Below are positions 22,390 to 35,051 of a DNA stretch of 64,000 nt, one piece after another (position 1 is the stretch's first letter; the number at the start of each line of letters is the position of its first letter). The stretch is taken from assembly GCF_021869535.1 (NCBI RefSeq), contig NW_026262593.1, positions 69,590,322 through 69,654,321 of the forward strand, read 5' to 3'. Origin of the DNA: Mytilus californianus. Lineage: Eukaryota; Mollusca; Bivalvia; Mytilida; Mytilidae. The notes beneath the pieces were generated by a model, which was not told the DNA's origin, did not search any database, and saw nothing but the letters and a program-made list of their open reading frames with translations. The translations under genes were made by a program, and so were the position numbers.

Positions 22390-22490
22390 AGATGTAAATG
22401 AAGATCAAGATGCATACAAAATTGCATTTACCTGGATTATGTAGATGTAAATGAAGATGCATATAAAATTGCATTTACCTGGATTATGTA
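22390..22490. repeat. Short tandem duplication, about 50-bp units
   Basis: Two adjacent copies of a unit running from AGATGTAAATGAAGAT to TTGCATTTACCTGGATTATG, the second slightly shorter. Confidence 0.8.
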
Positions 22491-22530
22491 GTTTATTTCT
22501 CTTTTAGTCCATTTACTTCTATAGTTCTTG

Positions 22531-22698
22531 GAATTATTATGAGAATATGCTATTTTTTGTTCATTTTTTTCTATTTTTCTTTGATTTTTATGGTATGCGA
22601 TGTAAACAATCTTGGAATTATTATGAGAATATGCTATTTTTTGTTCATTTTTTTCTATTTTTCTGTGATTTCTATGGTATGCGATGTAAACAATCTAT
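22531..22698. repeat. 84-bp tandem duplication
   Basis: Two copies with an 84-bp period, starting GAATTATTATGAGAATATGC, with only two or three differences: a recent duplication. The two overlapping open frames here are by-products. Confidence 0.9.
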
Positions 22699-22749
22699 GT
22701 CAAACAGACGCATGGTCTTTGTTAAATAAACGCTTTATTTAATATAAGG

Positions 22750-23569
22750 TAATTTCGTACTATTTGGCTTTATACCGTAACACTAGTACTAAATTCTGAA
22801 ACAGTACAAAGAAGGAGAAAATAATTTAAAAAATCATCATGATTTATTTGTATGCTTAAGTATGTTATTTAGGAATTTAATAATTGTGAAGTTCTTAGAC
22901 ATTAAGATTAGATTTGAGTTATCTCTCTTTATACCACGAGGGGAGTCTCTTCCTATATGAAGGTAGAGTGGGTGGCGCATATTCGCCTTGGACACATTTT
23001 CGACGTTTTGCTATTTTTTCTGTAAAATTTGTGTGCCTTTACCCAATACTTGCCTAAATAGATGGTAAAGGCTGTTTGTAATGTTACAACTGTTGATATT
23101 CCTCTTTAACCCATTTCCAAGGTTATTCGCACATATTGAGAAATACGCAGGTGTTTTTAAATGATTTTGGCAATTATGTAAAATTTATATGGCAATCATG
23201 CACAGTCTTAAAGTAAATATTTGCGAGAAAAATCGTATAGGAATGATCTCTCAAGCTAATTCATGTAATTGCAAACATTCGTTTTTATAATGATACCAGG
23301 ATAATGAGGATTGTCATATCATACATTGCGGCGAAATGGTACACGAACAACTTGATTTCCTCTTGAGTTTGCGTTCGTTTTTAGAACAATTAACCAATGT
23401 TTTGAAGATAATTTCTTTAACAAAAATTTTTTTCATATAGTTAAATTTCTGAAACCTTCATAAAAAGTTCCAAATATTCGAATGTAGGTCGGATGTAAGT
23501 GGAAATGAACGAATTATGCGGCGAATATGGGTCTCTCACTCTATATACATATGTGCCGCTGGAATGGGT
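22750..23569. other. Non-coding stretch
   Basis: AT-rich; no gene or repeat recognised. Confidence 0.5.
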
Positions 23570-23574
23570 CCCTT

Positions 23575-24345
23575 TTTTGAGACGTCAAATATATCAATGG
23601 GGTGCAATTTTACCGAGGAAATATATCAATAGGTAGTAATTGACCAATTGTGATATATCAATGGGTCATAATTTTTCAGTTTGTTGTGCAACGATCTTCA
23701 CTGAATTTCCAAAACTCTTTGTCATTAAAATTTCCACATCTGCTGAAAAAAAGTAAAATCACTAAATTACCGAACTCCGAGGAAAATTCAACCGGAAAGT
23801 CCCTAATCACATGGCAAAATCAAATGACAAAACACATCAAACGAATGGACAACAACTGTCACATTCCTGACTTGGTACAGGCATTTTCAAATGTAGAAAA
23901 TGATGGATTGAACCTGGTTTTATAGCGCTAAACCTCTCACTTGTACGACAGTCTCATCAAATTCCGTTATATTTACAACGATGCGTGAACAAAACAGACA
24001 TTATAAATAAAATAGTCAAAATATGGGTACAGCAGTCATCACTGTGTTACAATATCAAAACAAACAATTATTTACAAAAAAGCACAAAAGCATCTATCAA
24101 ATTAAAAACCACATTCATTGCTCCGAAACTTATTGACACAAGTTTTGTTATTGATCAAATTTTATTACACTGTCACAATTAATAATCTTTACCCACTAGA
24201 GTATAGTAAAAAAAAAGGTCACATATCGAACCTTTTGCACTTATTGAATATATGAATGGGTTATGATTTCGCTGTGAAATATATGTATAGGTAGGGATTT
24301 CACAATATTTCAATATATGAATGGGGGGGGGGGGGGGGGTTAAAT
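23575..24345. repeat. Repeat fragment between two diverged direct repeats
   Basis: About 85-bp related blocks at 23588-23670 and 24245-24330 (ATATATCAATGGG / ATATATGAATGGG, AATAGGTAG / TATAGGTAG) bound a stretch that, on the minus strand, matches a dispersed family (CTATAAAACCAGGTTCAATC, GCCTGTACCAAGTCAGGAAT). A relative on the plus strand is at 33690-33800. Confidence 0.5.
24323..24339. repeat. Poly-G tract (17 G)
   Basis: Uninterrupted G run. Confidence 0.85.
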
Positions 24346-24769
24346 CCCAGCTGCACAACTGTACCCAAAATCCCATGTTGAGACCCTCACCCGTTCTTTA
24401 TACAGCTGATTAATTCTATACTCTAAACGGATGTCATATTGTATAATTGCAACAAGTTTGTCTTCTGTGAAAACATGTGTAACTATGTGTAAATCAGTTT
24501 TATGTTTCTGTTTTTGTGATTATAGAGGGGATGGACACTTTTGAGGGAGGTGGGAGAGAAAAAAAGATTCTAAAAGTGGGAGGTGGGAGATAGGGGGCGG
24601 GAGAAGGGAGAAGGGTACCCCCTTCCACCCCTCATTATATGCTTGCAATGAGCATTTGATAAGGTTTAATAAAAGTTTATAGTTGTACCGATACGGCGAT
24701 AGTCAAATCGCATTATAGCACATAGATATAGTACTGACCCCAAATAAAAAGAAAATGAAGCCATTTCAA

Positions 24770-25160
24770 TTGATATTTTATAGTGTGTCTTTCTATGTTG
24801 TGATGTTACACTATTTTTTCAGGTAGGGTGAAGGTTCTTTAAACGTTTAAACCCGCTGCATTTGTTTGCAGGCTGGTCGAAGTCAGGAACCTGATGTTCA
24901 GTGGTTGTCGTTTGTTGATGTGGTTCATAAGTGTTTCTCGTTTCTCGTTTTTTATATTGATTAGACCGTTGGTTTTCCTGTTTGAATGGTTTTACACGTC
25001 ATTTTTGGGGCCCCTATATAGCTTGCTGTTCGGTGTGAGCCAAGGCTCCGTATTGAAGGCCGTACTTTTACCTATAATGGTTTACTTTTACAAATTGTGA
25101 CTAGGATGGAGAGTTGTCTCATTAGCACTCATACCACATCTTCTTATATCTATGTAGAGA
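24770..25160 (+). repeat. Dispersed bivalve repeat, second copy
   Basis: Closely parallels 38450-38850: ATAGTGTGT, CCCGCTGCA, AAGTCAGGAA, TTTCTCGTTTCTCG, ATTAGACCGTTGGTTTT, GGGGCCC, TGCTGTTCGGTGTGAGCCAA and the end GAGTTGTCTCATTAGCACTC. Open frames inside are not conserved between copies. Confidence 0.8.
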
Positions 25161-28100
25161 ATATCATATGGGATTTTTTCAATATTACATCCATATCAAC
25201 CCGAGACACCATTATAATTCAAAGAGCTCTGCTCGATGGATTATATTGGTTGAGGGTCGATACAGTGCGTGATATCTTATACTCATTATTTATTTATTTA
25301 TTTATATCCCTCTAGTACATGGTTTTTTTTCCACATGAGGATTTAAAACCTAAAGTTCAAAATGAAATTCCAACTACCATGACTTTCAGCAATAAGACTA
25401 TGATAATATACAAGATATAGAAAACAACTTTAACACATACTTTACAACAATATGGGATAAATATATTACAACTAATATCAAGCAGATAAATTAAATAGTT
25501 TCGTGCAAGATAAAATCCCCCCGAATGTTAAATTTTTACATGTATAGTATCTTACTCTAAGTCAACATGATATGTCCGGATGTAGTGATCCTGCGAACTG
25601 TTAACACCTTTTTTAGCTAAAAAAAAACCTTAAAAATAATAGCTCGGCGTATCTGATACAATAAAGACATTCATTGTTTCAACCGCCGCTATTTAGATAA
25701 TGCGTGTCATTGAAACGTTGAAACACAACAATTTAAATCATGAATTATTTCGGGATTTGTTAAACTTTTGTTTAGATACAAAATGTCTTCCATGAAAAAG
25801 TTTATACATGTTGACGGTCATTTCGAAAATGACAGCCAACTGATAATTTTTGACACCGAGAATAAATTTTCGTTAAAATCATAACACAAAAAGATGATTC
25901 TCAAATTTTGTGATTTGTTTTAATAAAAGCTCACTTTTTACCACAAATTGGACACCAATTATCAATTTAAAAGAGCACAATATATCTCATTTAATTTTGT
26001 CCTAAAGTCCTAAGTCCTAAAACAGAAATAGTTTTCCTTAAATTTGTTTTTTTTTTATTAAAAACTTCTTTTTTATCGACAATTTGACACTGGGCATCAA
26101 TCTAGAATTCCATAGTATACCCTAATGTAAACTGTTGTTGAAGTCCTAGCACATGAAGATCAAAATCAAAATCGTAATTTGTTTATTTTAAATAAAAACT
26201 TAGATTTGTTACGACACTTCCCTCCTAATTTTCACATGCCACAAATTTGAGACCTATGGATTCAATTATCATTTTCCATTAAAATTCTAGCTCAAATATA
26301 AATTTCCAAATTTTTATGTTTTTTACCCAAAAAGAATGACTTTTTGCAAAAATTCCTCCCCCATTTTAACTAAGAAAATCGACAAAATTATCTTTCACTT
26401 ACAGATCATGACTATTCATAAAAATATTGATATCAGATGAGGCAATCTTGGTTTATAATGCGGCATAAAAATATTGACAACGGACAGACAGACAGTTATT
26501 GGTGAAGGGCACGGCGGATTGGTCGGCGTGGTCTTATTAAAAAACCAGACCAAATGACATTGAACCATTATAGCCTAATAGTTTTGCTCCCCAACAAAAG
26601 TAAACCGGAACAAGTCATGGAAGTTCAGTATATTGCTGTACCAATTACATGATAAATGTATATATAATTACGAAACGATTTTAACACTTTCAATGATTTG
26701 TGCTATGACAAGTAAGCGACACCGAATCTTTCACGATATTTTTTACGATCACAAAAAATTGGTACCGATCCCTCACGATCATAAATATCAAATTTATATA
26801 AATATTTCCATTTTGCTCCAATTTTTGATAAAGCAACTACAAATAAAATTTGAGAGCCATTTGAAACATTACTATAGAACGAGATTATTCAGAAAATAAT
26901 AATTTAGACATTCATATAGTGAAACAAATCAAGTTTGTTTACATTTTTTATGTCATCGGTGATCTTTTAAACTCTGATTTTCTCAGATACTGATCATAAT
27001 GTTGTACCATTTTGACAGACAATTTTACTTTTTTCAAAATTTGTTCTTCTAACTCAATAAATTAGATTATCTATTGACCTTACGTGTGTCTTCTCGATAA
27101 GATTTCTTTCACGATCCCATACTAGATCTTTCACGATCCAGTCGAAATACTTGACCACCGTTACTTATTCTTTAACGAACATTCTTCTCGATAAACCGAA
27201 TGCCAGCCGTGCAACGGTTATGTTCTCATCGGTTTAGTCATGTAGATTTTATTGTAATTCCAAGACAAATTCAACGATTAAGATGAAAACAACTAGGAGT
27301 GTTTGATTAATTTAGACGTGTAAAGGGAATGACTGATCACTAAAATATTTGTTTTCATGTCGATTTAGTACATTGTATTTCAATCAAAAAATTATGATCA
27401 ATTTTGACAAAATATCTCGACTATATACGTTTTGAGTGAGCATCTCAAACCTACATTACTTCATACTGAAGATGTTACATTTAGGCCGTTTAAAACCGAT
27501 TTTATTTATTGCGGTTTGATTTTAATTTTACTCATTTTGCATTTACATATCACGTAGCCTAGGCAAAGTACATAATTGAAACCTTAATGAGCATTTACCG
27601 TAATATCCTGAAGAACCTTATATACAATTGGTTCTGTTTGATTAGATCTTGTATAACAAGCTGTTATAGAAAAAACTAATCTTTGAAAGAGATTTACTAA
27701 CTGTTTAAGTATAGTCTGGTCTTTGAGTATTTGTCTCATAACAAAAGTTCTTGTGTAGAACATTCATTAGTCAGAAGCGAACGAGATCTGTGTAACTGGA
27801 TAGCATGATTCTTCCGGGAAGCTTATTTAGACTCGTCCATTTTGGGGGAATAAGGTTTATGCAAGTGCTTTTTCTGTACTTTTCTTGAGTCAGTAAAAGT
27901 TCAATGATAAATTCATATTGACCAAATAAAGGGCTAATAAAATCCCCTCGCCCACCGGCTCGGGGATCTTGATATCTTTTTTTGTTCAAAGGTCTTTTAA
28001 TGTCAATATGAACTTATCATTGACCTTTTACTAATACAAATTAGTACGCAAAAACACGATTTTCGTCCAAATATTTAATCACAAATTAACTATAAAGTTA

Positions 28101-29619
28101 TTCATTTTAATGGCTATGTTCTGGATAGTTCAACTCATTTTTAGATCGAGTTCGGCAAGCCGTTTCCCTGAATTTAAGCCATCTAAAGAAGTGTAAATAT
28201 GTAAAGATCTAATTTACTGGTTCTGACGTAAAACGAAAGCAAGATAGAATTGATCAAGCTTCCGTTTGAACGATATTAAATGTCAATTTAATATTTATTT
28301 GGTCGAATTGTTCACAATTATTTCAAAACAAAACTGAATGGAGGGTGTTTGGGTGATGGTTCTTACAATACTTGTAAAAATCAATATCCATAACAGCGCT
28401 GCATGCTAAGACATTTCTGTTGGAAATTAGTTTGGAAGATGTTGTTTTCTTCATTTGTTCTATCGTGTTTTCTTAAGACGTAGCACCGACTACGTAGAAT
28501 CTAATTCATTTTGCCGTTTTATCTATCCGTCATCAGATTACCATCTATTTTTATGGTTATCATAGACTTCTTATTAATTTCAGTCATTCGTTTTTAAAAG
28601 TCTTTTTTTGTTCTTGGAAATTTGATATCCACTCGTTTTTCTGTGGTTAATTGTGGAAATGGAAGTTACAAAACAAGTAACAGCTTGTTTAGGTTCACGA
28701 GATGTTAAAAGGACTTCAAAGCATCTTACAATTTCATGAACAGTTTCTACTTTATTTGTTGTGGTTTGATTTCTTGGGATATTTGTCCTGTGGGAATGTT
28801 TTGCATAGATTGAACTTTTGTTTACTTCAATTAGTCTTTATGACTTATTTTGTTAGCACTACAACAGTCAAAGGGCATAAAACTACTAAAAACAAATTTC
28901 TGCACCTTTAAGTTATAATTGACTGTACAAACTGATTAAATGTGTCATTCAATTAATCGGAAAACTCGTGTCATTGATCTATTAATAGGTCCATTAAGAA
29001 AAAAAACCCATCTTAATATTGATTATAGTCTACAAGAAAATGTATGATTTCAAAATAAGGAGGAACAATGGACAATGAATGTAACACGAAGAACAACACC
29101 AGAACGTTGAAGATACATACAATGATGCAACGGTATCATTGAATGATCAAAATGCAACATATAAAGACGGGGACATCTGGAGTATACATAAATAAGAAAG
29201 CAACCCATTGAGAAAGAGACGGAAGACATTTAGTGGTCACCAGTGCAAATGGACACGATCTATTGCCATATCCAGTGCAAATCTGCACATGCCGGGAATG
29301 GGATACTTTTCACCGAGTCAGTTTACAATTTGTATATATATAAGTTCGATATGATGACCCTCTTATGTTTTTTACATATTGTTTTAGATAGTTTATTCTA
29401 TTAAATTTTGATAGAGCACACATTAAAGTTCATAGAGCTAGCTTTTCAGTAACTGCAAGCATGCTTTAATACGATATGATTTGTTTGTAGCTTTTTTTTT
29501 TTATCTATCTACCGTGATTTAGAGTAAAGTGCTTTTTTTGTACCTTTCCCTATAGTATGTTCCTGTAGGTATGTTTTGTCAATCTACTGATCGAAATTGA
29601 AAATTGGTAGAGATCTCAT
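25161..29619. other. Long gene-free stretch
   Basis: AT-rich throughout. The open frames are short and show no known motif. Some T-runs but no clear repeat boundaries. Confidence 0.5.
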
Positions 29620-29760
29620 TAAAACTAGTTAAGTCCCGCTACATTTTCAAGTGACTGTCCTGAGTGAGGAACCTCGTTTGTAGTTATTGTAAGTATTTTT
29701 GGTTATTTTTGTCGGTGGAGTGCTGTCTCGTTGACATAAACCCCACATATACTGTTATGC
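29620..29760 (+). repeat. Fragment of the dispersed bivalve repeat
   Basis: Short piece with AAGTCCCGCTACATTTTCAA, TGTCCTGAGTGAGGAACCT and GCTGTCTCGTTGACATAAA, matching the core of the 21780-22350 and 24770-25160 copies. Confidence 0.6.
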
Positions 29761-30817
29761 ATCAAGGTAGTTCTTTTCTATGCATATTTCAAGTGTGAAT
29801 ATTAAAACTGACTTATTGTCAAACTGTCAAGGAAAAATCAACGTGATGTCTCTTCTGTATCGTATGCTCGCAGTTGTGAAATCTTAGAACTGACAATTAG
29901 AATTGCGCAAAATATCTTCGACAATTAAGAATTGCTAGAAACTTGTATTAATTACAAATGTATATCTTTGTTGACCTGTGCTACACAAATTATATTTGGT
30001 ACTGTATAATTTTATTCATAAATCAGGTGTGCCAATAAGTGGTACAAATAGTTTTTATGGCAGGAAGGATAAGAATCTCGCGGTATTTCGCTATATCTCG
30101 CCTATCATCGGTTGTTTGTTTATTCAATAAATGGAAACCGCAAAATTGACGACGTTGTATTCAACTATTCTTCCTTGCGGTATTAATAAACGACGATTGT
30201 GTAATGGAGAAGACAATTCTTAGTTGTATAACTTATGTCCAATCCTTTTTTCGTGTATTATTTGGACAATAAAATATGTTTAAGCTATATTTTGATAAGC
30301 AAACTATATTTCATTGTTGAAAATCGACCAAATGTGACGTTTCACTATGTTTATATCAGTTCCAATTTGTTTACAATGACGCGGTACATTGTTTGTAGAC
30401 CGAGCTGAAACAATAATTAAATTAACAACATCAAAAGCACTCTTCTCTGTTTATTTTTGCGATACTCAACTTGATTGATTAAACATATTTATTTTATAAA
30501 ATAAAACCTTAATACGAATCTGTATTTTGAAGGAGGAGATTGAAATCCAGATTGTAGTGTGTAGCGCCTATATGTGATGGATAATGACGATGGCATAGGA
30601 AGAAAACCCCATAAAACGGGCAAGTCAAATGATATAGGAGATCCACACAGGAAATCTCGTAAGATCTCTCTGCACGCCGCATATTTCTATACAGTGTACA
30701 CAGACTGCCCATGAGAGTCCAATCCTTCTTACTATTACAATTCATGGCGATATGCATAACGATGAGCAACAAATAACATATGTTCAATATGAAAAATAAA
30801 CAAATATCTTTACTGAC

Positions 30818-30886
30818 CTTTTTGTTGGTCGTCTACATTAGTTTTTCCGATCTCAACCTCTTTTACCACATATTTTGTATGTGAAT
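30818..30886 (-). CDS. Candidate exon, possibly cytoplasmic tail of the EMI/EGF gene
   Basis: 69 bases between TTTGTAG and GTCAGT with an open frame SHTKYVVKEVEIGKTNVDDQ, charged and hydrophilic. Its phase does not join directly to the EGF exon at 40957, so at least one more exon, perhaps with the membrane segment, would be needed in the 10-kb gap. It could belong to another gene. Confidence 0.35.
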
Positions 30887-31074
30887 CTACAAATAAAACC
30901 AAATTGAAAAAAAGATTTTCAATAAAATATGGAGGATAACATATATCAATTGCATTCCTTCATAACAAGATTGTTTTCTTTAATTCTTTTTTATCTCGTT
31001 TTGCAAACACGAAAATAAATATATTTTTTGGTTCAAGTTTCTCTAAAAATGAAACGAGCTATAAAAAATAAGGA

Positions 31075-31400
31075 GATGTGATATGATTCCCAATGAGACA
31101 ACTATCATAAAGTGTCCAAATGATGTTGATTTAAGTAATTATGGGTCTCCATACGGTCTTCAGCAATGAGTAAAATCTATACTGTAAAGTCCGCTGTAAA
31201 AGGCCCCGACATGACAAAATATGAAACAATTCAAACATAAAAACCAACGGCCTTATTCATGACAAAACAAAAATTAAAAAGAAATATAACAGACAGCAAC
31301 CGCCAAAAAACCCTGAATTAAGGCTTCTGAATCGGGACAGACATATACAGAATGTAGCGGGGCTAACCTGGGACAGTGTTGTAACAGCACAACATAAGAG
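31075..31400 (-). repeat. Dispersed bivalve repeat, opposite orientation
   Basis: Contains ATTCCCAATGAGACAACTAT, AAAGGCCCCGACATGACAAA and GGGGCTAACCTGGGACAG, the complement of the family's 3' region. Partner of 47235-47370. Confidence 0.7.
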
Positions 31401-31914
31401 CAAACTGTAAAAATCAGTTGGAAATGGCTTTACTCATCACTCAGCACGAAGCACCAAAAACATCTAACATAAAGACAAAAAGACAAAAAGACACGAAGTA
31501 TCGATCTAAGAGTACTCGAAGTTCTAGACATTTACCTACAATTTGACAACAGCAGTCATCTCAATACCAGAATATATGACAAACGAGGAGATTTCAATTT
31601 TGAAATTATAAACTTTCCTCACCTTAGCAGCAATATACTAACTTAACCCGCGTATGGAATATACAATTCTCAACTCATACGATATCCAAGAGCATGCAGC
31701 TGCTACTCATACTTTGTAAAACGTCCTCGGTGTTTGAGCAAAAAAAATATGAGCCTGGTCTTTGTCAAAGAACGTCCCGTCCTTTTTCTCAAAAAGTTCA
31801 TCGGGAAGTACCAAGACCTAGTAGATAAATATTCAGTGTCTACTTCACAAATAATACAAGATAGTCGTAAGTTATAGATTCTAGGTGCTGAAGTTGTGTA
31901 GTTTTGTCGAGCCT
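31401..31914. other. Non-coding stretch
   Basis: No gene recognised; a short GACAAAAAGACAAAAAGACA run near 31475. Confidence 0.45.
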
Positions 31915-32304
31915 GCGACATTTATGTCGCGAAAGCGAGACATAGCGATCCTAGATTCCGTCGTCGGAGTCGGCGGAGTCAACATTTAGGTTCAGTTTGT
32001 GGTTAAATTTGTTCAATAACTTTGTCAAACCTTCAAGCAAAATACAGTATCCAGAGCAAAATTTTAAAAATAATTAATTTCATTTTTCCGTATTTCACTG
32101 ATAAATGAAATGGACTTAGTTTTTTTACAGTTAACATTCAGGCTGTCTGAGGTTAAAGTTTTTCAGTCATCAATAACTTTGTCAAACCTTCATGGAATTT
32201 TATGAAATTTGGACAAAAGCTTGCTTATGACCTAATTATTTCGTATTTTACTGATAAATGATTTTTTTTTTGCAGTTAACAAATAGATGCAGCCTTAGGA
32301 TCAA

Positions 32305-32849
32305 TAGACCACTTTCGAGTTCGTTGCATTTCCGTCAAAAACTTTGGTTTTAGTGAACATAATTCGTGTGTTTTGGGGCACAGTCATTTCCTTCCCATGT
32401 TGAGCGAGATGTTGAAAAAATATGATGCTATATTGCACAATTATTCTTCAAATTAAATTCTTATAATTGATAATCAGCACTTCTGTCATTAGGGAATTGT
32501 GATTAAGTACCTACGGAACAAACTTTATTTTTAGTTTATCCTGCATGACGACGATCACAAAGACGCTTGATGAAATTTAATACACCTTATCGCTATTTGT
32601 CCGCCATTACTGGCCATCACACAGGTTCCCGTAAAATTTTGACGTCACAATACAAAATATCTGACGCCACAATGGAAAAGTGATTGTTGTATGACGTCAA
32701 AAGTTCAAGCGGGACAGATTCTCGGGTCCGCCGGGAATAGCGATAAGGTGTATAGTGCAGTGATACAGGCAGTCCCCATCTGGTAAATGACGTCATAAAA
32801 GCGCGCATAATTGACGAACTTTTCAGGTGAAGGATTCGAAAGTGGTCTA
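32305..32849. mobile_element. TIR element (TAGACCACTTTCGA ends) nested in the dispersed repeat
   Basis: Inverted ends TAGACCACTTTCGA at 32305-32318 and its complement at 32836-32849. The host repeat word CAATAACTTTGTCAAA is split by it, with TA at the junctions. No coding capacity. Confidence 0.7.
32581..32752. mobile_element. 172-bp MITE with perfect 17-bp TIRs (copy 2)
   Basis: TACACCTTATCGCTATT at 32581-32597 and its exact complement at 32736-32752, probably with a TA target duplication. It contains TGACGTCA-type words (about 32639, 32692) and is a relative of 21358-21553. It sits inside the element at 32305-32849. Confidence 0.85.
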
Positions 32850-33250
32850 ATACTTTGTCAAATCTCCATAGAATTTTATGAAATTTTGGCAAAAGCTTTT
32901 TATGATTAAGAGATAATGTCTGAAGCAAACTTTTGAAAATATATTTTTTTCATTTTCAGTATTTGTCTGATAGATGGACTTAGTTTTTTACAGTTAACAC
33001 TTGCAGACAGTATGGAATTAATTTTTTTACATGATAAATATGTAAACCTTCATGGATTGTTATGAAACTTGAACAGAAGCTTATCTTCAATACCAAGAAA
33101 AAGCATCTAAAGAAAAAGTAAAATTGTTTTTTTAATTCTGTATTTTACTGATAAATGGACTCACTTTTTATGTCAACATTACACTTAAATTACACTGACC
33201 GCAGCAATCGCAGGCGAGACACAGGGTTCCGCGGAACCGCTTACGAATTT

Positions 33251-33800
33251 TTTTATCTACTTTACAGTTTTCCATTTATTTGTCATCGTGCTTTTATGTT
33301 TCTTTGGGTCGTATGATTTATGACGTGACTCGGTATTTATACATTCCGCTATCGGGATTTTACTTTGGGCGTCCTGGTGCATCTGGGTCCTGAGGTGCGA
33401 TTCGGACGCAAATGGTTTTTACGGTGTTGTTTCAATTTTGTTTACCCTTGTATTTATATTTTACTTAATTTGTACTTTAATCGAGAAAGTATATATGGTA
33501 TGTACTATCAACTATAAACTTTTTTATCGCCGTCTTTGTCAATATACTATCAACTACAGAAACCTTTTTGTTTGCGTCTTTGAATTTTTTTATTCAGTTG
33601 TAGTTGTGTTGTTTGTCTGTGATGTATATTTACATGGTTTTGGCTGCTGGATCCCAATTATTGTCACATAATCTATAATGTCTGTTTGGGTTGCTCAACC
33701 AATTTTGTCAATATAACGGAACTATAAACAACAATCATACAAGTGGGAGGTTTAGTTAGCTATAAAACTAGGTTTAACCCACCATTTTCTTCGGAAATGA
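33251..33800 (+). repeat. Dispersed repeat fragment
   Basis: The last part (about 33690-33800: ATACAAGTGGGAGGTTTAG, AGCTATAAAACTAGGTTTAA) is related to the complement of 23870-24015. The part before it (GACGTGACTCGGTATTTATA, GGGCGTCCTGGTGCATCTGG) looks repeat-derived. No coding region assigned. Confidence 0.5.
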
Positions 33801-33869
33801 CTACAGAGCTCTTGATTATTAAAAGCAAAAATATGATCAATGTAATGGTAACTTTATATAATTTGTCAA

Positions 33870-34140
33870 TTAAATGAAATTTAGACGGAATTCTACTGTG
33901 TTTGGCAAAAAAGTCGAACAGTCATAACTGTCAAAAGAACTGAAAGGATCATCAAAAGCACGTAATTTATCTAAAACATCCAACGAGTGTTTTACACTCC
34001 AGAAATAATTATTTCCATTGTTTTCATATGCTTTACTCCAAAAGTTAATAGCAATTTTTTTTAAATTCACGCAAAGAAACTAGTTAACAGCATATAACGT
34101 TTAGAAGTAGAACACGTAATAGAAGCTATGATTCTTTGTA
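33870..34140 (-). pseudogene. Penelope-like reverse transcriptase fragment
   Basis: The frame NYFWSVKHSLDVLDKLRAFD then PFSSFDSYDCSTF resembles the S-x-D-F-S-T-L region of Penelope-like reverse transcriptases, here altered. A different frame just upstream reads RIIASITCSTSKRYMLLTSF, typical of the preceding block. So at least one frameshift and truncation on both sides. Confidence 0.5.
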
Positions 34141-34709
34141 AGTGTTTCCTTTCTTTCAAAACTTATTAGTCAGCCTTGAAGTAGGTATGTCAGTCCCCGA
34201 GGCTACCAGATCTTTGATTTTGGTATGATCGCCATATTCCGTGTTTGTAATTATTTTGAAATTCAGGTAGCATAGGAACAATCTACCTTATGTAATAGTC
34301 AAACTGTATTATGCCGGTTCAAAATAAAAATGTCTGAAATATTTCTCAAATCCCAATTAATTACAACAGGCAAAATCTAAAAAAAAAGTGATGTCCAATG
34401 CAATGTTTCAGCCATGCAAGCAAAGGATTCTGTGATTGTAGGACAATAAAACAGTATATTAATTTGGTAAGTCCGAAACGTTTTTCTTGATTTACCATAA
34501 TCAGGAACGCTAAAGTTCAGGAAATAAAAGCCAATGATGTATTTATTCATGAGGAGCTATATGATAAAAAAAAGGACATGGAAAGACTAGCCGAATCCAC
34601 CTAAAGTCAACTTCGCCAGAAGGAGTAGGAAACTAAGCTTCTCGATAACTTGCAAATGTGTGTCTTCTGGATAAGGACATTTTCCCTAGCTGCAGCTTAC
34701 CTAAGGCTT

Positions 34710-35051
34710 CATTAAAGAGTTGTTGCAAGGGATTTTAAATGTGCAGCAAACCTGGCTATCTTCCCAAATGAGTTTGGGGCTGTAGTTCCGGACGTGGCTG
34801 CGTATGTAATGTATGCGCTCTGCACAACCAAACGAATGCCCCTTAAAGCATGGATAATACCGACGGATATGGAAAGGGTTGTTGACCTTATTCGTATACC
34901 CCCAGACAACCCTTCGGGGCATATCCTATTGGAAATTTACAGACAAAATGTATGCTCTAAGTTTAAATCATGTCGCCGATACACTGACAAGAAATTTCAA
35001 GGCCATAAAATAAAACTAAGTGTATTTTTGCAAAAAAAAAAATCTATGTAA
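34710..35051 (+). other. Unidentified open frame, slightly GC-richer than its surroundings
   Basis: The plus-strand frame after a stop near 34715 reads RVVARDFKCAANLAIFPNEF, then GAVVPDVAAYVMYALC, ending at TAA near 35050. No family recognised. The open minus frames over the same bases show no motif. Could be an eroded retroelement piece. Confidence 0.25.

Larger units (their letters stand above)
31915..33250 (-). repeat. Dispersed repeat (copy 2, opposite orientation), interrupted by other elements
   Basis: Begins GTCGAGCCTGCGACATTTAT with GCGAGACATAGCGATCCTAG and ends GCGAGACACAGGGTTCCGCG through ATTTTTTT, the reverse complement of the ends of 19961-20996. The internal units contain AATAACTTTGTCAAACCTTC. 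It is split by the 545-bp element at 32305-32849. Confidence 0.8.

Noticed and set aside
22539-22742. Two overlapping frames with membrane-like FLFIFFYFS repeats
   Set aside because: They come from the T-rich 84-bp tandem duplication.
23650-23925. 91-codon plus frame
   Set aside because: Lies over a dispersed repeat read on its antisense strand.
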